64,000 nt of DNA from Dactylellina haptotyla (lineage: Eukaryota > Ascomycota > Orbiliomycetes > Orbiliales > Orbiliaceae): contig CM062385.1 of the NCBI GenBank assembly GCA_031310005.1, positions 3,100,001-3,164,000 of the forward strand, in the 5' to 3' direction. Below are positions 1 to 11,800 of the stretch, in pieces. Every line of letters starts with the position of its first letter. Position 1 is the first letter of the stretch. Position numbers and translations under genes: made by a program. The notes beneath the pieces are model-generated. The model did no database searches. It was given only the letters and a program-made list of their open reading frames with translations, and was not told where the DNA came from.

Positions 1-1836
1 CACTTCCGGGGTTGGCATAGAGCCCCACTAGAGCTTAGTTCTCGATATATCCCCTGAGCTCCTGGGAGGGGCACGGGAAGACAAAGAAAATTTCTGTAAT
101 TCCTTACACGATTGCGGCCAACATGTGTTACTACAGTGTTGAAGATGTGAGGTCGCTTTTCGCCAGCTGTTTTCTTTTCCTTCCGACTTGTGATAGCCTG
201 ATGCTGTCAAAAAAAGACATGTGCAGACATGTGTTATAACAGGTTGTTTCAGCAAACAGGAAACAGAAGGTGGGTACTTTTGTTGTGAGGCAGTGAACGG
301 CTAATACAAAAATTCGCATGAACCCAACTCGTCGGCTTTCGCAATCAAGCCTTCAATTTCCACTGTTCATTGCTTGGTATTTTTCCCTCAAAGAGAGTGC
401 CGAAGGATCCGAATGCCTTAAGCTTTGCAAAAAATGCCCTACTGGTGCAAGCATTTCGCCTGCGCCAGGGCTTCACCAATAAGGCCTCGCCTTTAGGAGG
501 TCAGGCGGCAATCTATTTTTTCTGTGTTGGCGGTCCCTGACTAGCGGGGAGATTCTTAGCTGGTACCTGCATGCTACTGGCTCTAAGAATAGAGACCTAT
601 TGTTTGAGGTTGACTTCCAAGGCAGACCCTTACGCATGTCAACAACCCGCTGCTCCGCATATAACATAATTAAATCCCATTCTGGAATGTGCTATCGACA
701 CAACCAGCCGTCGAAAGGGCTCGCTCCACCACCGTTTTCCTGCTGGATAAGATCAACCATCCCGCGCAGTAATCCAGGAAGTAATAGGGCTATCGACGAT
801 TAATGAGGGAGGTGTGAGAGGTAACGTAAACCGAGTCAACACATGCCAATCTCGCTACCACATCCATGGCATTTAAAAGGGGTGGATATCGATCTATCAA
901 TATCACATTTGCAATCAAAAATGATCTATGCGAATAAATTAGAGCCAAGGGAGACTTCTAGGTTGGTTATCGCACGATATGAACTTCGCCGGAGTAGGAG
1001 ATAGTCTGAATTTTTGAGATGTCAAAGACGGAGAATTTAGAGTTATTCAGGTTGTAGGAAATATGATATGTTTAAAGCTATCCACAGAACTAGCGCTCCC
1101 GCTCGAGCAAGAGCGGGGCAAATAATAGGTTTGCAGTGGAGCTAGCTTATCTTCGGATACAGTTTTGTTCGTTTGTGCTAGCATATAATCCTCAGGCAAG
1201 GGAAACCGAATCGCCAATATACCGTTGGGATAGAAATTGCTTTCGAGCAATCTAGAATTTTATGATCTCGGAGTGCTTTCCTTGGAGCTCTGTAACGCAG
1301 GGACAAATTTCATTTCCACATTCCATGCAGCTGTTGGCGTCATGTCTGTCAAAGACGCCACAACGCATATTATTTGAGACAATGACCTGTGTTTAGGCAT
1401 CTGTAAACATATAACTAGAGCGCCTTTTTTCGATTTAGTTAACGCTTTCGGAGGAAATACCCGAGCCGGTCGAGCGAGCTGTATAAATCAACTATCAGGG
1501 AACAAACGGGAAAATCTCTCTGAAATCGAGGGGTACATGTGGACATACGGGCAGCAGGTCTTCATGGCACCAGCGAATTGCCTAGTGGATCGCACCCGAA
1601 CTAGTACTATATTCGGCATTGAAGCTTTAACTTCATTAAAAAATCATATTGCGTCCTTGATAAAGACGAGAGAAATCATGCGATCCCGCCCACATTTACA
1701 CTAACAATCTAGGAGGTGGTAAACAGTTGCGCGTTTCTACTGTAGGGTTTTGCTTGGTTATCGGAGGCAAGCTCTCAAGTTGACGCGGCCCCAAATGATA
1801 TCGGCCGCTTATATTGCTCCTTGCATGACAAAATAA
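1..1836. other. No gene recognised (left edge)
   Basis: Only short open frames occur here on both strands and none joins across plausible splice sites or resembles a known family. The part next to 1836 is the downstream flank of the minus-strand methyltransferase gene. Confidence 0.5.
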
Positions 1837-3099
1837 CTATGGCTTTTTCCCCAGGATACTATGAAGAACAAAGTATGCCTGCGTTCCACTCGAGGCTTTT
1901 AGATCGTCCATTTTTGTCAATGCGGCCTCCTCCGACTCGAACCCGAGTCTTTTCAAGGCCCCTGGGCCCCTTCTTATCGCATTTGTGATAAACTCTTCTA
2001 ATCCGAGCCGAGCGTTCGTGTTTTGCATTTGCTTCGCCTCTTCATCACAATCCCGCAAGTCAATCGTGTCATGGGATATGTCCTCCAATTTATTTTCTTC
2101 ATATAATTTGCGAATACTGTTTCCGCAACTGTTTTTAGGTTTCGGCCGTCAGAATATACCTGAAACATATTATGTGATCCGAAGTGTGGGGAAACGGAAC
2201 AAATTTAAGGGGTTCTGAGGCTGTGCAGTTAAACTTACTCAAGATCTCGCTTCAACAATATCATGCTCGCTTGTAGCTTCTCCAGTACCCCACCTGATGC
2301 TGGAATTCCATCCCTCTCAATGGCCAGTTCGCCGAAGGGGATTTCCTCAAAGTGCAGGTAGCCACCGGGTTCTAAAATTTCAGGTTGGTCGAAATTCAGT
2401 CAATGTAACCGTACGAACACATTTCATAGGATTTTTTCCCGCGTACTTAGGATTTCAAGACAATTCTGTATTGCAACTTTCCACTCGTCCACGGTGAGAA
2501 CGCTTGTCAGAAGCCGTGCGTGGACATAGTGATAATTTTCGCCAACTGCTTTAAACTTATCGGTATCCAAGACGTTCATGGTATCAAAAATGACACCCTC
2601 TCGCTTGTTCGCAGGTGGAAATTGATTGTCGTGAAGATCGTAACCGTGAAGCTCCGGGTTCAAACCGTTTTTGGCAAGTTCCTCTTTGATTGAGTAGAGC
2701 CAAATCCTAGCTCCAGAGTTAATGGTATATTCTGCTTACGAGGTGATATTTTTTGGATCTTGTGACGCGGTTCATTCGCAAACTTACCCAGTCCCTGTTG
2801 CCAGATCCGCTATCTTTAGTGGTTGATCATTCGTAGTCGACTGTTGTATAACTTTAAGCCGATTTACAACAGGACCTGGTAAGAATGTGCCGCCAAGCAT
2901 CCGTTTTAAAATATCATGTTGCAAATTCAACCTATCGGCCATGATTGTTAGTGATTTCTATGACAGTGTTGTCCTGTGGAAATATTGTAGTCTAGTTTGT
3001 ATCATAAGGAGCATATGATCTGCTTTTTGCGTTGAATATTTACCTTCTAGAAGCCTCATCATCTACGTTCAAGAGGTAGGGTTCCTTCGATGTCGACAT
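1837..3099 (-). CDS. UMTA/LaeA-type SAM-dependent methyltransferase
   Basis: The gene has five exons: 3044-3099, 2788-2931, 2447-2706, 2239-2371 and 1837-2128. They join in frame to 294 codons. The N-terminus (LNLQHDILKRMLGG, residues about 20-33) is the hallmark lead-in of the fungal UMTA/LaeA-like family. SAM motif I ADLATGTGIW lies at residues about 60-69, followed by an acidic strand-2 region (ELHGYDL) and the post-motif KPGGYLHFEE near residue 154. Family members methylate small molecules or act as LaeA-like regulators; the substrate cannot be read from sequence. The start at 3099 is chosen because homologues begin with a short Met-Ser-rich lead such as MSTSKEPYLL. The frame stays open upstream to an ATG at 3417, giving an alternative 106-residue basic, Ser-rich extension. 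No biosynthetic genes flank it, so it is an orphan here. Confidence 0.85.
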
Positions 3100-4062
3100 G
3101 GCACGAATGGATTGGTTAATGGCTAACGACGGATACCGCTGTGAAAGAGAACCCAATCGCCTCAGAATAGGGGAGATCTCGACTCTTCCAAATATGGTCA
3201 TGTTCTGCAGATTTGTGTTTGTGACTATAGTATAAGATATATGCCGGCTCGAATTGGTAAGTAAAAGAGTCCGATTTATATTCGCGGAACCAGACTTGGA
3301 ACTATAAGAGATGGGAAGGCGGATAACTCGGCACTGACTGCAGACTAATTTTTGCTTAAGTAACAAGCCAACCATCGGCTTCTTTATCCCCGAGATGGGG
3401 GGATTTACCTTTAGCAAACGATATATTTTGGGGCTGAAAATGCTTGTTCGGTTTCTTGAATTAAGCTTCTTGGATCATCGGAAAGGGAAATTTGGATCTG
3501 TGAGTGAGCCTAAATTTCGGCTGGAGCCGGCGACTAAGCTAAGAACGCCGATGGGTGTTTGATTTCAATCTAAGAAAAAGACTCTGTTGTGGGTATTATG
3601 ATTGAGTCAGCAGATGGGATATATGTTCTCCATCGCATATAGTAGAATAAATTTAGCTCCAATTTTGTCGAATTCGCGAAGGGCGAACCGCTAACTGTTG
3701 ATAATTCGAGGAGCGGGGAAGTTAGCTATCCAGTCCACACGCCTGGATAAATTCGACAACACCTTTTTAAAACGTTGTAGTTTTGTCAGCCAATTCGTCG
3801 AATGCAAGATTTCGCTGAGTTGTTTAGTATCAGCAATATAGATTGGGGGGATTTAATTCGGGTTTTAGGGAATATCAGTGTGTTATATTCTTTTATCAAT
3901 AAAACATGGCTTTCTATATAATATTCTACAAATGAATTACGAAACTACAAATGTATCTTACAAGATAACTCTTAAATTTACAAAGCTTCTATCGGGTATA
4001 ACATTAGATCGGAAATATTAATCGTTTTGGTCGCATAGTTGGTCTAGGTCACAGACCTTAAA
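3100..4062. other. Intergenic, methyltransferase promoter side
   Basis: This lies between the start of the methyltransferase gene and the stop of the next minus-strand gene. The part up to 3417 is an open frame continuous with the methyltransferase first exon and may be 5' leader or coding extension. The part from about 3840 to 4040 is AT-rich and likely holds the 3' UTR of the upstream neighbour. No further gene is seen. Confidence 0.5.
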
Positions 4063-5893
4063 CTAGACACTAACAGCTTTGCAGGCCTCGAAAGTCTGCT
4101 CAAATAGAGTCTTTGACTTGTTTGTATTGGTGGCGGATTTTTGACCAAACAGGTCGTCAGTTCCAAATAAATCGTTAGCAAAGTTTAAACTTTTGCTGTC
4201 ACTTAAGATTTCCGCCGTGGTTGTGTATCCGACGTTGACTTTGAATGAAGTCTCGAACTTCGCGCCCATCTCTGGCTTATCTTCACACATACCTTGACTA
4301 TCAAACCCCATTTCAATCGCAGAAACGATTTGAGGCGTTAATCCAGCCCATGCTCCCAGCTTCCCACTGATTGCGCTGTCCTTGAAAAACGTAGCACCGG
4401 CGCCAATTCCAAGGCGAAAGTATGGAATAACTTCGGAACGGGTCTTGATGGTGTCGGCTTTGAAGATCGGGTCTACCTGGAAAGTCTCCATTTCTTTAGT
4501 TTGGAGGCTGACATCTGCGTCGCTGCTTGCCTTCAGCATTATCAGTGATGAGCCAGTGTCCATATCGAACCCAACAGTGAAGTTGCCATGGACGCCGGCT
4601 TTCATTAAGACACCTGGGCCGTTCAAGAATTGCGGTGCGATACTGATGATACCATCGACACCTTCTGCCTTCAAGAAATAGGAAATGAGTTCGGCCAAGA
4701 AATTGAATTCTTTCGTCACCTCGAGCTTTCCACTAACTTCGACCTGAATTCTGCCTTTGATTTTGGGGAGGAACGCAATTATCAATTCCGTTTCTTTAGT
4801 TTGGGAGTTGCGTCCACCGGTTGCACTATATTCAAGTTTACCCTCAAGGTAGCACCCGACACAGAAACCCTGGATGGCACCCCAGGGATCAGCCCCACCG
4901 ACGGAGGGCAGGACACCTTTGGCCTCTGTAATTTTTAATCTGCTACTGGGATCGTCCTTGCCCCAGCTAAAATCGGCTTCGTTTGTTAGGTCAAATTCAG
5001 GGATTACACTCCAGACCGCTGACAAAGCCTTTTTCGCACTTTCGGTAAGCATATGGTCGAAACTGTACTCGCCATCCTCCTTGCAACCGAGTATACTAAG
5101 ACCGTTCCCTTTGATGGCTGAGCATAGACCATCCAAAGCTATTGCAGCAGAGGTAGAGTGCGCAGTTTCTTCATCGGAACGTCTCTTCGCGAGTTTCAAG
5201 GCCGGATGTTCCATAGTTTTAAAATTGAATTTAAAGTCCCCTAGAGCCTCGTCCCAGGTCGTGTCTCCAAGAGTGAGTGATGCAGTTGCCTTTTGTTCGT
5301 CATATTTTACAGCAATGACTTTGTGCGGCTTCCTTTCTTCCTTTGGATTGCAACCGCTGTGATGGTGGTGAGACACAAGGAAGAAGTAGTCTTTATCATC
5401 CTGGTTGACCCAGTCCCATTTTTTTATAGCATATTTCATCACGGCTTTGTCGTGAAATTCGAGACTTATACCTTGGCCGTGACAAGTGATATTCTTGGTA
5501 AGGTCGTCAAAGTCTTCTAGAACAATGAGAGGATGTTTCGAGTCGGGTCTGATCGCTGTGATATTGGCAAGACGCAAATTAAATCCTCCTAATCCATTTC
5601 ATATTTGTAAGTATTTAGAACATCTAAAATAGATCTACAATCGTGATATAATTACCTGCGGATTTTCCGTAGAATAGAGTTGCCTTGTCTTGAAGGTGCA
5701 GCTTCGATAAATCATCACTACGCTTTTGCAAATGTGGATAGAGGTGTTCGGCGCGAATAGGTAGTAACTTGTGCTCTCCAGCAGACTGTTCAACAGGAAC
5801 GGAAGAGAAATCGCTACGATGAATCCCAGCTGCAGCCTGTGTTCCGAACCAGCCGAAAGACAATATAACTGACAACAGCCTTGAAGACACCAT
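4063..5893 (-). CDS. Large secreted protein, DUF7029/DUF7223-like
   Basis: Two exons (5656-5893 and 4063-5588) join in frame across a 67-nt intron with donor GTAATT and acceptor TTAG to give 587 residues. The first 22 residues form a signal peptide ending in TQAAAG. A region after it (LYPHLQKRSDDLSKLHLQD) leads into a block around a Cys-containing segment (NITCHG) and a histidine-rich SHHHHSGC stretch. This recalls the N-terminal domain of a fungal extracellular family I know as DUF7029, with a beta-rich C-terminal half that could be DUF7223. The family name is from memory and tentative. There is no hydrophobic C-terminus, so it should be soluble and secreted rather than GPI-anchored. No catalytic motif is visible and the function is unknown. 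Confidence 0.8.
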
Positions 5894-7037
5894 TTTGCGA
5901 GTAATTCGCTAGATTTGGAGCTAGCGAAGAAATGTGCTTTAAGAAAGACGCTCTGGGGCGTGTCTAGAATATAAAAAGGTATGAAGGTATTAAAGTTTTA
6001 CAGAGAATAGAGAATGATTGCTATGATAATACAAGATGAAGGCATTAAGGGCATGAGAATGCAGATATATATAACAAAACTATCAACTCATGATCAGTAG
6101 GAACTTTTGATCTATTGCAATTCTAATTCCGCCAAGTGGAACTCGTCGGAAAATACAATTTAAATTTGCGATGGCGAAAGTTTCGAATGACGATAATTTT
6201 TACCCCATGTAAGAGAATATCAAAAGGAGATTTGCTATACCTGGTTGAATAAAAGAACCCGGTACCATGGTTAGAAGAATCTGGGGAGCCCCCGGCCAAG
6301 ATACGTAGTTTGTTTCGCGATCGATCGGTTTAAGATCTAATTCATCTCGCACGAGCTGCGAGCTATACCTGTTGTATTTTTTGCACTGTTCCAAATCTTC
6401 CCAAAATCAGCGGAACAAAGGCCATTGTTGCCGAATTTCATTGATACTAGCCACTCTCCGCCTTAGTAGAAATCTTAGTTGCTGCCAGCCACCCTTAAAC
6501 CCCACTAGAAGGTTTCTGAAACAGGCAAGGGATACCCTCCAAGATCGTGTGATCGGAGACTTGATCCGATCGAGATCCAAGTGTAGAACTACGAGTCAGG
6601 CACCTAGATCTCCGCAGTTTGATGTTTTGTAACGCCTAGATGAAGCCGAATCCCCTGCTAAGCATTATATTTCTAGAGCCAAGCAAATATTCAGCTGAAC
6701 CTGGCAGATTTTCTAGAAGCAATTTCTCCAGGTAATTCTAGGCAGGTAGATATAGCGACAATATGTAAACGTCAGTTAGAAGTTGCCTATGTTTTCTGAC
6801 ATTGGTGCCATATGTCTAGATCAATTTATGTCCTAACCTCAAAGGGGAAGTGTATATAAGGGCCCCGTGGAAATTGAAAATTTTTACAGCGGTCTTGGAC
6901 AGGAGAGTTATTATAAAGGTAGAGAGATTATCTTCGTGGCACATATTAAAATCGTAACTCTAACATCTATACTCTACTCAACCAGTTACCATCTACTTTT
7001 AAATACCTCGTTTGCCAATAAAAATATCGTAGCATAA
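5894..7037. other. Divergent intergenic region
   Basis: This 1.1-kb spacer separates two divergently transcribed secreted-protein genes. It is AT-rich near 6000-6200. A TATA element lies at 6853-6860 for the plus-strand gene. No coding sequence is supported in it. Confidence 0.5.
6853..6860 (+). promoter_or_regulatory. TATA box
   Basis: TATATAAG lies about 180 bases upstream of the ATG at 7038. The leader between them is A/T- and C-rich as in strongly transcribed fungal genes. The assignment rests on motif and position only. Confidence 0.5.
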
Positions 7038-7340
7038 ATGAAAATGAGATTTTCATTCTTTATTATCGCAGGCTTCTTAGGTGCCGCCGTTTCCGCAGCG
7101 TATCTTCCCGATGCCAGTAACACCTCACCTCAGCCCTTAATCCACGCAAGAACCGCAGTAGCCCCTGGAGTGCTCAAAGGAATATTCCTACAGACTCCTA
7201 TGATTCAAAGATCCAGCGAAAAAGTTCGTAAAGCATTAGAAGAAATGCCAGATGCTGTCTTCGACAAAATGGCTACTCTCGAACCCCACGAACTCTCTGA
7301 TTATATCGAAAGCCTCCTACATGGCAAAACTCCTTCTTGA
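7038..7340 (+). CDS. Small secreted cysteine-free protein
   Basis: A single exon encodes 100 residues. It starts with a strong signal peptide (MKMRFSFFIIAGFLGAAVSA) with a likely cut after VSA, leaving a mature protein of about 80 residues without any cysteine. The C-terminal half is predicted amphipathic helix (KVRKALEEMPDAVFDKMATL, then an LEPHELSDYIESLL segment). The mature N-terminal third is Ser/Pro/Ala-rich with a single basic residue pair-like site (HAR). I recognise no family. Size, secretion and a good TATA box make it a candidate effector or signalling peptide precursor. The ATG context is preceded by an A/T-rich leader, and no upstream in-frame ATG exists nearby. Confidence 0.7.
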   Translation: MKMRFSFFIIAGFLGAAVSAAYLPDASNTSPQPLIHARTAVAPGVLKGIFLQTPMIQRSSEKVRKALEEMPDAVFDKMATLEPHELSDYIESLLHGKTPS

Positions 7341-8191
7341 TTTCTCGTCCTTGAAGATACCGTATAAACCTCAATAAGAAAAAATATGGTGCCTACGGCT
7401 ATACTCTACAATTAGTGTGCTCCCGAGTCTTTGGTAGCATATCGTCGCATTGGTGGGACCCGGAGGCATGTAGATAAGTACATCATGTACACACTTTCGA
7501 ATATTTGTATATGTCGCGTTTCATAAATTATATTTCGAGATTCCCACGCTGTATTAGTTCGAACTAACTCCTGGTACGCTCCCGCGTCATTCGATTGGCA
7601 CGGATTTGAAGAAACCATCTATAATATTGACCATGTATGTTTGTTAAATCCTTGCATGCACCACCAGGACTGGTCTCATTCTGAACCTCCATTAAGCATA
7701 AACTAGAGTTCTACAGTCTCCATTTGATATCACTGGTCTTTTTGAGAAAACAGTTTAATAATTTTGGCTTCGAAAAATAACAATTTTAAATGAGAGTAGT
7801 TGTAGCATTTACTGGCCTCTATATTATAAGCATACTCCAGGGAGACGATTATATAAAATGTAATTTTTGGATTGTCAACTCTATCAGTCAACTAAATTTC
7901 TTTTATGGAAAAATCAACGGAATATATACAAAAAATAGAGTTAAATGCCATATATGCGCCTACCATATAGTTAAATAGTCAACAAAAACAACGAAGTGAA
8001 AAAAAGACCCCTCCAACAAATATTTAAATGATGTACATTAAAGGAACGCCTTCTAACTATAGCCCCTTAATTCATATGGTAGTGATGCAAGAAAAAGAAT
8101 AAAGAAATAACTGCTCCCTGTAAATGAGTGGTATCCTGTCTAGATAGGTCTTGATATTAAATGGTTTATATAGATGCACGAGAGAGAGAAA
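7341..8191. other. Intergenic, convergent genes
   Basis: This AT-rich spacer lies between the 3' ends of the small secreted gene (+) and the membrane-protein gene (-). Short open frames here (for example 7790-7978) lack homology or structure. Confidence 0.5.
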
Positions 8192-9991
8192 TCACAGCCT
8201 AAGCCGTTTGAAAAGAAGGCAGCAGAGAACAAGAATGATCCAAACCTGGGGTGCTATAAATATTAGCCCCCACTTACTCCCCGATCCGATGCGATATCCT
8301 AATACCCGAGCCAAACCATTTCTATTAACGATTATCGGTGTATCCCGGGTTGAAGCCGGCGGCTGCGCTGAACCTAAGTATTGGCCAACGCTCATGGCCG
8401 CTACCATCCCTAAAACATCTTCTAGAGGATTCTCTGAGTCGCCAAATGCAAATGAGGTAGAGTTTCTTCCTAGCACAGACCTAGAGAGCGCGTCCCACCA
8501 TCCGTTATTGTATCTATTTTGCGTAAAGAGTGGGCATGGTGCGCCAGCACCAACGGCAAGGGCTCCAGGAGTCAGGACACTAGCGGCTTTGTTGTCTGGA
8601 TTCCAGATGGGCACATAAGATGCATCGTTGCAAGACGAAAGCTTGTCCAGTTCATCAGATGAAGTTACCGTGAATTCGGCTAAAGTCTTAATGTTCATAT
8701 TATCCCGATTGACGCTCGATTCGTGAGGTGGTTTGTAGATTCTGGAGATTGTAGTCTCGCGAAAGCTAACTGCGGAAGCGATGTCAATATCACATGCCAC
8801 GGCATATGATTTGGCGTTTATTGCCGGAAAGTCAGACAGTGCAGAAGCTAGTAAGCCAGCATGGGAGTTGACTGAGCCGATAACATAGGTGATTTTCCCA
8901 ACGCTGCGGCCATCGGCGCAAAACCCAGAAGCTGAGGCACCATCCGTGGATATATCAGCCCCGAATATTGGTGTTGATGCACTGCAGTCATTGTCAAGCT
9001 TGACGGTTATGTTATTATTGCCAGTGGTTACCTCCCCTGCTCGTCGGCACTTCGCGGGGTTCACTATGAATACCGGGAGACACTGAGTTGATTCCTGGAA
9101 AGTGCTTCGATCTTGCTGTAGTCTCCCAGTATTCCAAAATACCTGGTCGAAACCTGCTGGACCGTTGTGAGCATCGTAAGGTACCCCTATGCTAGAACGA
9201 GTTATGCCAACACCGGATACCGTGTAAGCGTACCCGTCCTTGTCTATCCCAGAGTTTGAAATGGTGTTGACTAAAGGTAGGGCTGGGTTGGCGAGACAGT
9301 TGTTTCCTTTTGCTCTGAAATTTATATAAGTTCCATTTTCTTGCTTCCAGCTAATAGAATTCAGAACTGGCTGATCCGATGTTGTAGTACAGTTCAGCGC
9401 CCCGGGCGTTAACTGGGTTGTTGTTGAGAACGTTTTGAAGCCGAGTGATGGCGTTAGAGCAGTGACAATGGCGGCAGTGCTTAGTGAAGCAAAGATAAGG
9501 CAAACTGTAGTCCCCCAATAGTAAAAATAATCACTATAGGACCCGATGCCCAATAAGTTTTCGATGCGTCTCGAGTTTTGAATTGCATCTCCTTTTCGAA
9601 GTCTTCTTGCTTCAATATAGTGAATCCACTGAAGCCTTATCTGCTTAGACACAAAAGCTGTGACAGCGGTGACAAATATCGTTGTACCACAGACATATAG
9701 CGCCCTTGAATCATTGGGAAACAGCCCGGGCATAGTAAGTGTCACCTCGACAAGGTTGAATAAGAGGATCAGCAGAATCGCAATAACCTCGATGACGATT
9801 GCGAATAGGCATTGTAGTGTTTCCACAGCGAGCCAGCCGCGATATGACTTTTTTATGATGGCACGGTGGGACTCTATTACCTCGGGCTTGAGATGGATCG
9901 GCTCGAGGGCTATCGAGTGGCCCGATGTATCATTAGACAGTCCTGCATTTCGTTCTTGCCATCTGACCACTGCTGCTCGTGTTGAATACAT
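8192..9991 (-). CDS. Multi-pass membrane protein of unknown function
   Basis: One exon encodes 599 residues. Hydrophobic segments lie at about residues 58-85, 100-117 and 160-185, then a long probably extracellular part with about ten cysteines and several N-glycosylation sites (for example NCTTTS and NGTYIN), and a final membrane span near 575-593 (WGLIFIAPQVWIILVLCCLL). The layout of three N-terminal spans, a large loop and one C-terminal span is a recurring type among uncharacterised fungal plasma-membrane proteins. No catalytic or transport motif is visible. The start at 9991 is the first ATG of the frame; upstream are stops. The protein ends only a few residues after the last span, shorter than I would expect for this type. 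Confidence 0.75.
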   Translation of the reverse strand: MYSTRAAVVRWQERNAGLSNDTSGHSIALEPIHLKPEVIESHRAIIKKSYRGWLAVETLQCLFAIVIEVIAILLILLFNLVEVTLTMPGLFPNDSRALYVCGTTIFVTAVTAFVSKQIRLQWIHYIEARRLRKGDAIQNSRRIENLLGIGSYSDYFYYWGTTVCLIFASLSTAAIVTALTPSLGFKTFSTTTQLTPGALNCTTTSDQPVLNSISWKQENGTYINFRAKGNNCLANPALPLVNTISNSGIDKDGYAYTVSGVGITRSSIGVPYDAHNGPAGFDQVFWNTGRLQQDRSTFQESTQCLPVFIVNPAKCRRAGEVTTGNNNITVKLDNDCSASTPIFGADISTDGASASGFCADGRSVGKITYVIGSVNSHAGLLASALSDFPAINAKSYAVACDIDIASAVSFRETTISRIYKPPHESSVNRDNMNIKTLAEFTVTSSDELDKLSSCNDASYVPIWNPDNKAASVLTPGALAVGAGAPCPLFTQNRYNNGWWDALSRSVLGRNSTSFAFGDSENPLEDVLGMVAAMSVGQYLGSAQPPASTRDTPIIVNRNGLARVLGYRIGSGSKWGLIFIAPQVWIILVLCCLLFKRLRL

Positions 9992-10247
9992 CTATCTTCT
10001 GGCGAGTATTCTGTGTGAATAGCCGACCAGTCAGCTCTGAATCGGTCCGTGCACGTAATGGGGATTGAAATTGATGTCGAGCTAATGGTTGATTGCACGA
10101 CATCAACACATGGACGGCATATCTGGGTCTGCAACCACAGAAACGAAAGGTTGACGGTGGTAAAGAACGAAGATAGAATGTTGTCGTTCGCGAATTTGGG
10201 AAAACTCTTAACTGCAAGTTAAAATCTTGGAGGAGATTTTTGTTTTT

Positions 10248-10260
10248 AAAAAAAAAAAAA
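10248..10260 (+). repeat. Poly(A) tract
   Basis: A run of 13 A follows a T-rich stretch, about 260 bases upstream of the membrane-protein gene that starts at 9991 on the minus strand. On the transcribed strand it is a T tract, which is common in fungal promoters. Confidence 0.8.
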
Positions 10261-11778
10261 GGTATGTACGGGCGGAACTCGGAAAAATCCAAGTGAGAGA
10301 AAAGGCGAGCGCGACCCCCATATATCTATACAGTTCTCTGGGAAAAGTGGGTCTTTCAGAATTCGCCTCGACCTAGTAATAATTTCATCCTGGCAGCCTT
10401 CGCTTCCAAGACCTTTCCTATTTCTCATATAAACCAATTTTGGTTTGCTATTACATATAATATAATGAAAAGGAAGACTTTGGCATGGGGTAATAATCCG
10501 TCGATAGAGAGGTGTTTAATTCTGGTACCACCTGCTGTGTATGGTGTTGCAGAATTTGACCAGGTTCAGGTCCCGAACATGGCTTAAACCAGGAATCGCG
10601 ATAGGTCGATCGGAAAGGCTAATCCCACATCAAAGGTTCAGAGTGCAGATACACAGGGAGTTTATCCGGTGGACCAAGCCGATATGGTAACTGGCCTCAC
10701 GAAAAGGGAACATGAGTGGTAGAAGCTGTGCCGCTCGGACCAATTGAGAGAATCGTTGAAGCCAATTGCTATAGTAGACGATAGTATCAGTGTTTCGAAG
10801 TCTGCGAGAAGTTGGAGATGTCTTAGAAGCTTCTATAGAACATTCCATAATCCATGCTCCACGAATATGTTGACCATTGATGTCGAGATGGTGTGTTGGG
10901 GTCATTATTGTTGACAAGGGTGGTAGATCTGGCTAAATGGGATTCTTCACGATGAAACTCACTCATTCCCCTGAGATTCCTTGGTCATGATTAACCAACC
11001 ACACCACTACTGTCGACGGCTTGCGATTAGAGCAAAATTCGTCCTACCAAGCCGAAAACATATCGTCAGGATCAATTTCGGGTGAACTGATATCAAGGAC
11101 AGGTGAACGTCTGTGACGATGAAAGCTTGGGTTGGAGCTTCTAATACGGGTTTAACCGTGTTTTGCCCAGGGAATTAGAGAATCCTTTCCTCAGGCTCAC
11201 ACAACTTCACGCGTAATCTTATGACTGGCCAAACTGATCACGCGCTGCTGACGATCCAATTTCAGGCGATTTTGTTACTAGGTAGTGTTCTGGAGGCTCG
11301 CTATTTTCGGAATCGTAAATTGGCTTGATTTGGCCGTCAGATATATTAGATATAGCCATGGTTCCTCCTATCTCCTCTTTATTCCGGAATTTTGAGCAAT
11401 CGGATATCTGATACGTCGCTATCAGAGTGAAACTCGGGTCAAGGTCAGGGTGTGCACTGACCAAGTTGCAACTTGCTAACTTGTAACTCAACGTCGTAAT
11501 ACGAATTGCCAGGATCGCCTAGCGTAAACAATAGGTACAATACTTTGTTAAATAAAGAAAATATTCCGAAGGCAACAATGTCAACGCGTATGTTGCGTAC
11601 CTGGAGCAAAGTGTTGCAGGTATTCCTGGGGATAGAACCCACCCATCAGTTCTGTTTTGCAGTTTTGTACCTAGAGAGCGCACCCAGATTGAAATTATAA
11701 ATGAAGCAACTTCTGCATCTATAGCGCAATCTCGGATGCTGCGTCCTCATGACAAAGAATCAAAGCAGATTATTGTGA

Positions 11779-11800
11779 TATATATATATATATATATATA
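11779..11800. repeat. (TA)11 microsatellite
   Basis: Eleven uninterrupted TA units are seen directly. It lies in noncoding DNA and is likely to vary in length between strains. Confidence 0.9.

Noticed and set aside
1837-3099. Methyltransferase as part of a secondary-metabolite cluster
   Set aside because: No PKS, NRPS, terpene cyclase, RiPP precursor, P450 or cluster regulator is present in the window.
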